Below the pieces are notes generated by a model. The model was not told where the DNA came from. It was given only the letters and a program-made list of their open reading frames with translations, and did not search any database. Below are positions 39,618 to 51,300 of a stretch of DNA of 64,000 nucleotides, piece after piece; the stretch's first letter is position 1, and every line of letters starts with the position of its first letter. The translations under genes were made by a program, and so were the position numbers. The stretch spans positions 810,680 to 874,679 of the forward strand of contig OZ037767.1 of the NCBI GenBank assembly GCA_964035545.1, read 5' to 3'. The DNA comes from Bugula neritina. Taxonomy: Eukaryota > Bryozoa > Gymnolaemata > Cheilostomatida > Bugulidae.

Positions 39618-40028
39618 TGTATTTATGAAACACTGAATGTTCTTCTTACACTCAACATCTCCTCATTGAAACTAGTTAAGAAGTTTGTTGTGTTCTTGTA
39701 AGATCACACTGATTGGGAGTAAGTTGTAATTGTGACTTTATTGTACTGAAGCCAGCTATTAGCTGGCAGTTAAAATTGATGAAGTTTAAATAGTTTAAAT
39801 AATTAAAATAGTTGAATAAGATAGCAAACAACAGAGTATTAGCTCGTGTTCAATACATAGAGTAGCTTTTATTAACTCCAGTCATTGTTATTATGATTGA
39901 GTAACTACATGGTATGATCTGCTTGAACATAAATAACACGTGACGACTGACTCAGTGCACCATACAGCTTGTTGATTGGCTGAACTATCAATTGCTAGTG
40001 TTTGATTAGTTCATTCTGAATCAGTAAC
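39618..40028. other. Short intergenic region BAZ1A to carbonic anhydrase
   Basis: About 400 bp of AT-rich DNA; no gene. Should contain the upstream promoter of the carbonic anhydrase gene. Confidence 0.6.
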
Positions 40029-40036
40029 TATAAAAG
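40029..40036 (+). promoter_or_regulatory. TATA box of the carbonic anhydrase gene
   Basis: TATAAAAG lies 96 bp upstream of the start codon, which predicts transcription start near 40060 and a ~65-nt leader. This is the only convincing TATA box I saw upstream of a gene in the window. Confidence 0.65.
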
Positions 40037-40124
40037 TTGCATGTGCCTAGCACATGTCACAGTTTAGAGGCTAAATCTAGTGAATCCGTTCCTCGTGAAG
40101 ATAAACTCTGAGTATTTCCTTATA

Positions 40125-43100
40125 ATGGCAGCCAAGTTCGGGTACAGAGGCGATAGAGGTGAGTGGTGGTCTTATTTAGTATTCGTTATCTTTTTTTAAT
40201 TAAATTTATTTTTATATTTTGGCCTGAGCACCCTTTTAAATTAAATGTTGAGCTGATTTTTTTTATAATTAAATTTAATGTTTTACTTACAGTTACACAG
40301 AGGACAGCCCTGTAACTTAATGAATTAATAATAAACAGAATATTACAGTTTTACATAGTAAGAAAATAGATATGTTACAGGCTGTAAATTTAATGTGCGT
40401 TAGTTTGTTAATTATAGAAAGCTTTTCAACTACTCTAGTGTATAAATATAACACAACACAGGTGTTTGAGAGCACTTCACCTGTAGATTGTATCACATCA
40501 AAGGTTTAGAGAAAATCTATACTCATGTTCAGTAGTTTCAAGGTAAACAATTTGCCAGAGAATGCAACTAGAACCTTGGATTTCCATAGTGATGATTGCC
40601 CGAGCTACCAGACGTATCTAAACTATGCTCTAAAATAGCTCAAGTACCCAGTAACTAGCCTCAGTTCTCAAAAAATTCTTTTATTAGCCCAGAGGTTTTG
40701 TTACTATGTTTTTGGCTGTTTCACGGCACACATTAACTTTGTCTGATAAAAGCGGCACCTGTTTTTAAGTATTTGTTTTTAAATTGACTGAGTATTGATT
40801 TGGTTGTATGAAGTACTGCAAGTATATTATGATTGTCAAACTGTTGATAGTGATTCTAATAATAAACTTGTGTAAATATAAAGTGCTGTTGAGGACATCT
40901 GTAGATCATAGCATGATCTGTGGATAAAAGGAATTATGTAAGACAATATTAACATTATATAACAATATTTCAGTTGAGCTCTCCTTACCCCCTACTCCCT
41001 AGACACACTTTGTCGTAACGTAAAATATCCACCATTTTTACAAATGTCTAAGCGTTGCGGTGCGTTAGGATCAAGTGCGGCAAAGTGTGTCTAGGAGAGT
41101 TACTTTAGTCATTCCCTTTGGAGTTGACCGCTCCATAACCATTCTTGTGGCTTTCCAATCTATTGCAGAGGTTGAGCTAACTATGCAGTTTGTAATCATG
41201 CTGTTTATGTTTTATTAGAAATGCCTGTCACCAGTGACCAATTTATTCTTTTGCAATACTGATAAAGCATTCTTTTCTTACATAAAAAAGCCTGTGTTTT
41301 ATTTCAAATTAATCACTGCACATAGCCATGTGATAAGCTGTATGGGGAGATGCGGGAGGAATAGCTTGGCTTGTGTTTTTTTTACATATAAGCTACCTGT
41401 GCATTATTGCCTAACATACCTATTGCCATACATACCTGCTTAAAATGAAAAATATGTTAGCAATTGTTTTGGTAATACTGCACTGAATGCATGGCACCCA
41501 GATGATGTAATAGCGAGCGTATCACATCACGTGATCACGACACAATCTATTGCTAGCTGTGTTACTGATGGTGTCGCGAATGTCTCATACCATGTGATCA
41601 CGTGACAGTATTTGGTTTCGGTGTTTGCAGCTCCGGTCCACTGGGGAAGCATCTGTAGTGACTGGAGTGTAGCTGATAATGGAAAGAGACAGAGTCCAAT
41701 AGACATTCTCACCTCAAAGGCAGTTCAATCAGAGGAGCTGAACAGCCTCAAGTATAACTGGCATCATGACACTCAAATCAAACTGGCCAACACTGGTGAG
41801 TGACACCCCCTACTTATAGCGCACCCCCACGCATACCCCCTTACTTATAGTGCACCCCTACTCATACCCCCCCCCCTACTCATAGCCCCCCCCCCCCTTT
41901 ACTCGTAGCACCCCCTACCCACGAGGCTAGTCTTGGAGAATATGAGAGACCTGTAGAATGCAGCCACCTAAACCCAGCTATGATTGCCTACATCTACTTT
42001 GTTTACACAGTGCTACAGTTGCATAATATATGAGTAAATAGAATAGCCGTAAGCCTTCACAGCATTGAATTATTGATCTTTTCACTACCATCCAGTATTG
42101 AATTAACCCAGCTAAATGGAAGGTAATAGCAGTGTAATTATCCCCTTAAGTTCTCAATTTCTTGTATACTTTGCTGTATATTGCATAAGACGTGCTCCTG
42201 CAATGCTAAGCCTATTCATTTCTTCTGATGTTTATAAATATCATTAAAGGTGTGTGACATAATGTTATATAATATTCATAAGACCTGATTCAGTGACATC
42301 TGTAGGTTATGGCGCCTTAATTAAGTGCCAGTTGCATTCTTTATCATTAATGTAAACAGTAAAAATTCATATATGCCAAAAATTGATTTTAAACATAAGT
42401 GTTAGAAATTCATATTCAACTTCTAAAAATCTGACCCTAATTTTCGTTTCATTGAAGCAATATGTTGACCAATAACATCTTGAGTATGCTTCACTGCAGG
42501 GCACTCACCGACATGGACCGTAACTCCCGGGAGACACACCCTCACTGGAGGACCCCTCACTGACACCTACGAGATGGTGCAATTCCACATCCACTTCTCT
42601 CATGACCGCAAACACGGCTGTGAGCACACCATCAACGGCCAGTCCCACTCGGCTGAGGTACGTCTACCCTTTCTACATCTCTTCTAGGTTCAAGAACTCA
42701 AGCTAATATTGTGGCGCCCTAAACTGCATATTCTATACTTTTATTCTCAACGTAGTTTATCTAAAAAATAACTTCTATATAGCCAAGCTTTGTAAACTAC
42801 TTGTCTCTCTGGGAATTTTCTAGAAATACTTTTGCAACTAGTGGCAGCATATCAACTATTTATAGCTAGGATTTGGCAAACTCTACTTGTTTTTCTAAAA
42901 GAATCTCAGCAGTTGCTTATTTCTTTTTCTCAGATCCACTTTGTGCATTTTAAAAAAGAATACGGCAGCTTCGGTGAAGCTTTGAAACATTCGGACGGGT
43001 TGGCGGTGGTGGGAGCCTTCCTTGATGTGACCGAAGACGGAGATGAACACAAGCTATTGTCTGCTGATCTGATGCCGCTCTCTGAAGTCACCAACTGCAG

Positions 43101-44326
43101 TAAGTCTTGCAGCTCTAGAATGAGATAATAATTTAGAATATTACTTATATCAATATTGAATTAACTTTAGTAAGTAATTTCTGAATGACATACAATTGTT
43201 ATTAATTAAGTTTCGACTACCTGTTTTTCCTTCTTAATAAGGCAGTATGTAGCCTCATACATGCCAAGTCTTTATAAATTAGCATATATAGTATAAAGGG
43301 TGGGTTATATACCCCACCCTTCCTCACAAACTGTGCCAATAGCTGTCCAGTATGTCACTTACTAGCAACCCATCCAATTCACTGCCAAAATGTGTAAGAA
43401 AGGAAATGAGTGAATATAATTATTGTAAGGTTTCTTTGAATTAGCATAATACAGTGTATTGTACGACACTCCACGTCCTTATTGAGCCCCAGTAATACTA
43501 GCATATTAAATAACATCAACTGCACTGAGTTGACAAACACAAACATATTGTGTAATGCTTATCACAGCTAATAGCTTTTGAGTAATATACCAACTTTCTA
43601 AAACAGCTGCATGTGTAATAACAATGCAACCGTGTCCCAATAATAACATTTGTTTACTAATTGCTTACTACAAGCTGTGTACCCTTACAACACCATGTCA
43701 CATGAGTTACGCTGAGCTTTCCATTACTGTGACTCACTCTCCCCCAATCTTATCATACAACTCTCAGTCTATCAGTTATATGTATAATTTCAGAGAGCTC
43801 TACAGCAGTTGATGTGAACTTATCCGAGTACATGCTGCCTACAGACAAATTCTACACCTACCCGGGCTCCCTCACCACCCCCGGCTGTGCGGAGTGTGTA
43901 GTGTGGCTGGTAGTTGATGAACCTGTGCTAATCAGTGCTAAAGCTGTGAGTGGCTATTGTCATATATTTATATTATATATATTATATACATTTTAATTTT
44001 ATTCAAATTTAATTTCACGAAATTAGTGATGTAATAGATTTTATATTAAAGGAGTACATTAGGTGACGAGAGAATAAAAATTTAAAAAAAAAATTTAATG
44101 ATGCATTTTGTTTGAGGAAATATAATTATCTAGAGATCTGGTGTGTATGAGCAAGTCCTGTGGAATGTTATTGTGAAAGCGGTTTGTTTGGTTTTAGTAT
44201 GACAGGATGACATCCCTAGAGTCGATAGAGGGGGGGCTGTTGTCACGACCAGGGAACTACCGCCCCGTTCAACCCGTCCACGGTCGCACAGTCAAGTCCA
44301 GCTTCAACATGAACAAAATCCTCTAA
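40125..44326 (+). CDS. Cytosolic-type alpha-carbonic anhydrase
   Basis: Zinc enzyme that interconverts CO2 and bicarbonate. Exons 40125-40158, 41631-41795, 42500-42657, 42934-43099, 43794-43945, 44198-44326 give 267 aa (human CA2 260), all in phase. No signal peptide: it starts [11 protein letters not shown] and goes directly into the domain. Zinc ligands are His96 and His98 in QFHIHF and His121 in IHFVHF. The proton-shuttle His (His68 in NTGHSP), GCEHT (Glu106 equivalent) and the catalytic Thr in YPGSLTTP (Thr202) are present, so it should be active. Odd points: [11 protein letters not shown] replaces the usual TTPPxxExVxW, and extra Cys occur at SICSDW and GCEH. Several alpha-CA paralogues exist in any animal, so no specific symbol is given. 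Confidence 0.96.
41805..41930. repeat. C-rich ctactcatagcccccc-type repeat in carbonic anhydrase intron 2
   Basis: Irregular copies of ccccctacttatagcgcacc with C runs up to about 11, starting 14 bp after the donor. The opposite strand is G-rich. Confidence 0.85.
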
Positions 44327-44413
44327 GTCATTGCAGTGAAATACGACAATTAGCCAATCAGGCTGCTTCATACATTATCTTAGACCAACCAGTTTGCTCC
44401 ATACAAAGTGCTT

Positions 44414-44419
44414 AATAAA
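44414..44419 (+). terminator. Candidate carbonic anhydrase poly(A) signal
   Basis: AATAAA 88 bp after the stop. Minus-strand AATAAA motifs at about 44442-44457 are candidate 3' ends for the convergent FEZ gene, so the two 3' UTRs may meet or overlap. Confidence 0.6.
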
Positions 44420-44457
44420 TAAGATATATTTTATGAATGCCTTTATTAGTTTATTAG

Positions 44458-45369
44458 TTCCTCTACATTACTTGATATTCTACTCTCTCGTTGCTGAACT
44501 TTACACTCCAACATCCTGATGCATGTTGTGCTCCTCAGTATAGATAATATTATGTAATATAACAATAAGAATTCTCAGATATCAATGTTACATCTGTAAT
44601 ATCATACATCTGTAATATCTTATATCTTTAATCTCATATATCTGTAATACTGTATTACAGCTTCATCTGTAATATTGCATTATTTCAACAGAAAAATTCC
44701 CATATGCGTTATTATATAATATATTATTACATAACTTCTTATTACATAATGTATTACTATATTACATATCTAAGCTTTATAAACTTTATGTCCAATACAA
44801 TAAATTATATAAAATAAATCCTAATAGAAAGTATTGAACAACATTTACAATATTGTTTTCAGTATTCTTACTGAGACCATAACAAACAGCAGAAAATATA
44901 GCCTCAGATTCAATGACTTTTATCTGAAAAACTTGAATATACAGAACATGAAATAACAGAAAATCTCATAAAAATTACAACCTCTAGTAGAATGATTATA
45001 CACACAAGTTAAATAATATTCTAAAGCTTGAACAGAAGGACTCTTTAGTTATGGGCAAGCAAGTTAAATCATTTTGATTTTTGAATAAAGAAACTACTAT
45101 TAAAATATATCTAATATCAGTTTGTGGAATTAATTTTTAATAAATATATAATTCAGGTAACAACAACTTAAGTAGAGTTGACCATTAAAATATTGGGTAT
45201 GAGATAGTCTCAGTTTGTTTGTATGAACACAAATTAATGACACATATAAAATAATAGTTATTACATATCACTGTATTATATAGTTCATAATGTATTGTTT
45301 GGTAATTTCTACAATTGACTAGGTGGAGATTCAGTGTTGAATAAAATGAAGAGTTGTGTCACTATGAGA
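44458..45369 (-). other. Probable FEZ 3' UTR or intergenic DNA
   Basis: AT-rich with no ORF of note. No minus-strand AATAAA was seen nearer the FEZ stop than ~44450; an ATTAAA variant lies near 45136. Confidence 0.45.
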
Positions 45370-48300
45370 TCATGTCGTAGGGCACACAACTACAAATAAG
45401 AGAAATCTAAGTAGAATTCATAGGTTTTTACAAAAAAGGCCAAGTTTACATTTTAATAATATATTATTGGTTATTAATAGCAGTGATATAATATAATATA
45501 ATATCATAATATATTATATTATAATATAATATGTTATATTATATTATAAAATAACATACTATAATATAATATTGAGACATAACATAATGCAATCATACTG
45601 TCTATATATATTTCATACAAATAAAATTCTGAGTAATGCAACAGGTTGAAAACAAATAGGAAGTCATGTTTTGCACTGAACATCTACTAGTAGTCTCGGA
45701 TGTATAAACTTACCTTTTAGTATATACTCAGTCAACATGGCAGGTACACTTGGGGAGTCTTCGTATATTGCCTTCAAGACTAAAAACATTCACAATATAA
45801 CAATACACCAAAGCACATGACCATAAACGATTACCAACTATTATGCGATGAGAAGAAGTTATATTGTAAAACAAGACTCACTTCTTATATAGACGAGTAA
45901 GAGGTCTATGCTGGGTGGCATCTGGCAAAGCTGGTATGGAATAACATACTACAATATCCAACTCACAATATTATACAATACAACTTCAGAAAAATTAAAG
46001 TTGTATAAATCAATTTTACTAAAAAAAGTGAAAATATTCATTTTGTGACAACTTTGTTTGTCAATTCAGCTAACAGTAACTCATATACTCACAGTAGTTC
46101 CGGTTATTGACTACAAAATATAATAAAAATAATTGGTAATAAGAGTACATTGTAGCTCATATACTCTACTACTACTAGTATTCTATATATATTCTACTAC
46201 TACTAGTATTCTATATATATTCTACTACTACTAGTATTCTATATATACTCTACTACTACTAGTATTCTATATATACTCTACTACTACTAGTATTCTATAT
46301 ATATATTCTACTACTACTAGTATTCTATATATACTCTACTACTACTAGTATTCTATATATACTCTACTACCACTAGTATTCTATATATACTCTACTACTA
46401 CTAGTATTCTATATATACTCTACTACTACTAGTATTCTATATATATACTCTACTACTACTAGTATTCTATATATACTCTACTACTACTAGTATTCTATAT
46501 ATACTCTACTACTACTAGTATTCTATATATATACTCTACTACTACTAGTATTCTATATATACTCTACTACTACTAGTATTCTATATATACTCTACTACTA
46601 CTAGTATTCTATATATACTCTACTACTACTAGTATTCTATATATACTCTACTACTACTAGTATTCTATATATATACTCTACTACTACTAGTATTCTATAT
46701 ATACTCTACTACTACTAGTATTCTATATATACTCTACTACTACTAGTATTCTATATATACTCTACTACTACTAGTATTCTATATATACTCTACTACTACT
46801 AGTATTCTATATATACTCTACTACTACTAGTATTCTATATATACTCTACTACTACTAGTATTCTATATATACTCTACTACTACTAGTATTCTATATATAC
46901 TCTACTACTACTAGTATTCTATATATACTCTACTACTACTAGTATTCTATATATACTCTACTACCACTAGTATTCTATATAATATACTCTACTACTACTA
47001 GTATTTTATATATACTCTACTACTACTAGTATTCTATATATACTCTACTACTACTAGTATTCTATATATACTCTACTACTACTAGTATTCTATATATACT
47101 CTACTACCACTAGTATTCTATATATACTCTACTACCACTAGTATTCTATATATATACTCTACTACTACTAGTATTCTATATATACTCCACTACTACTAGT
47201 ATTCTATATATACTCTACTACTACTAGTATTCTATATATACTCTACTACTACTAGTATTCTATATATACTCTACTACCACTAGTATTCTATATATACTCT
47301 ACTACCACTAGTATTCTATATAATATACTCTACTACTACTAGTATTTTATATATACTCTACTACTACTAGTATTCTATATATACTCTACTACTACTAGTA
47401 TTCTATATATACTCTACTACTACTAGTATTCTATATATACTCTACTACTACTAGTATTCTATATATACTCTACTACTACTAGTATTCTATATATACTCTA
47501 CTACCACTAGTATTCTATATAATATACTCTACTACTACTAGTATTTTATATATACTCTACTACTACTAGTATTCTATATATACTCTACTACTACTAGTAT
47601 TCTATATATACTCTACTACTACTAGTATTCTATATATACTCTACTACCACTAGTATTCTATATATACTCTACTACCACTAGTATTCTATATATATACTCT
47701 ACTACTACTAGTATTCTATATATACTCCACTACTACTAGTATTCTATATATACTCTACTACTACTAGTATTCTATATATACTCTACTACTACTAGTATTC
47801 TATATATACTCTACTACCACTAGTATTCTATATATACTCTACTACTACTAGTATTCTATATATACTCTACTACTACTAGTATTCTATATATACTCTACTA
47901 CTACTAGTATTCTATATATACTCTACTACCACTAGTATTCTATATAATATACTCTACTACTACTAGTATTTTATATATACTCTACTACTACTAGTATTCT
48001 ATATATACTCTACTACTACTAGTATTCTATATATACTCTACTACTACTAGTATTCTATATATACTCTACTACCACTAGTATTCTATATATACTCTACTAC
48101 CACTAGTATTCTATATATATACTCTACTACTACTAGTATTCTATATATACTCCACTACTACTAGTATTCTATATATACTCTACTACTACTAGTATTCTAT
48201 ATATACTCTACTACTACTAGTATTCTATATATACTCTACTACCACTAGTATTCTATATATACTCTACTACCACTAGTATTCTATATAATATACTCTACTA

Positions 48301-51300
48301 CTACTAGTATTTTATATATACTCTACTACTACTAGTATTCTATATATACTCTACTACTACTAGTATTCTATATATACTCTACTACTACTAGTATTCTATA
48401 TATACTCTACTACCACTAGTATTCTATATATACTCTACTACCACTAGTATTCTATATATACTCTACTACTACTAGTATTTTATATATACTCTACTACTAC
48501 TAGTATTCTATATATACTCTACTACTACTAGTATTCTATATATACTCTACTACTACTAGCATTCTATAATCACTTACTGTAGCAGTTTCAGTCAACTTTC
48601 CCTTTCGCTTCTTTTTGGCTTTTTGTTTCTTCATCACCTGAAAACAGCAAGTAGAATGTTTTACCTTCCCACACAGGAGCTGTTAGCGTTATCTTATCCT
48701 ATCCCATTACTGTGGTACATTCAGAGTTACTCTACCTTGTCACACAGTGAAATGAATGTATTTTTCAGCTCTCTCTCGTATCTAATATCATCTCTGTGCG
48801 AGTACTCTTGCACTAGCAGAGCCGAGCGCACATTGATCTCTGTATTCAGCTCCTCCACCATATCATTCAGTTGCCGGATAGACAACTGTTGGACTTCTGC
48901 TGGAAACAGACGCACACATGAAACTATATAAATCTATACTGATGGGAGTTACTCTTCTAAATCTTCGTATAGAAAGAAATAACCAGAGTGCGGTCACTCA
49001 AAGATAAGAATAAATAGGAGTTATGCTCTCATGAAATGTGTGTGCTATATTTGAAATAAAGTCAACATATATTTAGACACAAAACCCATCACACCGACTG
49101 AGACAACTAGGAATATGGACACAAGGCATGCCGCACTATCAACTAATAAACATTCACAGAGAGATACATTCTTTACACATTGACAATAGAGAGAAAAAAG
49201 ATGATTTTAGAGTTATAGTAATTCATTTTTGTTACAGTTAAAGACTATGATTGTACATATAATGTATACAGCCTATGTATGTATCATAACATTTGACAGT
49301 ATAAATAAAATGGTAACAGGGTATCCTAAACTAATATAAGATGTTTTAGCGCTTTAGCACAACAGCTGAAAAGAATAGCCTGAGAAACTATCAGTAAAAG
49401 GGGGAGGGTTGCAAACGCCCTGAAAAGCTTTACATACAACAGAACTGAAACTAGCATGCAACACAACATAACGTCAACAGATACCTTTACCTGGGCTAAC
49501 TGTGATGTAGAATATAATAAAACAATGTTTATATTACAGTAGATATAATATCCTATGTTATATCATATTTATTATAGTATATAATATTATGCTTTATATA
49601 TTACATAATATAAAACATAATAAACAATGCATATTCATGTTTTGTGAAGCTCTATGAAGACAGCCTGTAAACCTGAAGAACTTTCTAGAAAGCACAAAAG
49701 TTATGCTGCCAATAGACCGTCTAAGCAGCATTATTCACACTGGAATGTGGTGATATCACTTATCTAATCTCCGGAATCAGAGAGCATCTCGGCTACACCA
49801 TGAGAACGGCTGCTGCTTGCAAGGCAACAGCTAATGGGAGGCCCACCCGGTACCAGCTGTACAGACTGAGAACACGGGCTACAACTGTACAGACACTAAG
49901 AACACGGGCTACAGCTCACCTTCACTGAGGTTGACTCGGTCCACTAGGGAGGGCATGTCTTTGAAGTGAATGCTGTCGGACTCGGCTGAGGTCAGCATGT
50001 CTGGCTCTGTTATGTATCCGGTGTCGTCTGTGTTGAGGCTGTCCTGCATCTGCAGTGACACAGTAAATAATATAGTAATATGTATAATATATATAGTAAT
50101 ATAGTAATAATATAATATATATAATAATACAGTAATATAATATTATAGTATAACAGTAATATAGTAATAGTATAATATATATAGTAATATATAGTAATAA
50201 TATAATATACATAATAATACAGTAATATAATACACTAATATAATACTATAGTATAACAGTAATATAGTAATATTGAATATATATGCATGTTTTCATAAAG
50301 GAGTTTGTTTTTATAAATCATTATAAGGTTAAAAGCTCTATAACATTATGTATAATATTATAGTATAAGTATAAGAGGCAGCATTTTAATGCCAAAGGCA
50401 GAGCAAATACATTTCCTGCCCAACATAGCTGAATCATACACAATGTGCACATATAATTACTATAATGAGCAGAGAGAGCACCCCAGGCAATGTATTACTA
50501 AGTATTACCAGAACAGGCAATGTAACATTAGTGCAGGTATTTGATGTAACTTAGTTGTATTATATAATTACTGGTAAATAACATGCCATAATTATGAGTT
50601 ATAACAACCAGTGTATGTAACAATTCAACATGAAGAAGTACAGGTTGAGAGTTGATAGAATAGCTAACATAGCGGCAGCAATATGAGGGCAGCTGTTCAC
50701 CGGCAGCACTAATTACTCATCCTACATGCAGCTAATGGTCTGTGAGAATAGAGTACAGAGTACAGACTAGATACAGCGCAGAGAGTATATACAGTATAGA
50801 GTATATAGTACAGACTAGATACAGAGCAGAGAGTATATAGTACATAGAGTATATAGTATAGTATGTAGAGTATGTCTCATCTCACAGACACACAACACAT
50901 GTTTCTCATATTCCTATCTTCTCACACAAAGCAGTCAGTGTGTACAACTCAACCCTAGAGAAATGAGTCACCTCCTAGCAGCAGATAGCGGCAGCATTCT
51001 CACATAACCTCCAAGTTACACAGGCAGCGCCTAGCTTCAGGTGGCAGCAATATTATTCATAGATTTTTGTAAGTAAATAAAAATATAGCAATTAGTTGTG
51101 TTTACTTTAGCATTCAATAGTGTTTCCTGTATTAGCATTCCAACAGGAAACAGAAGAGGCAGAACAGACAGACAGACAGGTTTCACTGTACACGCAGTTA
51201 TGTGCCCGTGCTTTCTCTATACACTGTTACTATACAGTGTATAGACTACATTAACACAGGAAATCAATATTACAACTTATTAAGGTGACCTAGAAACAGA

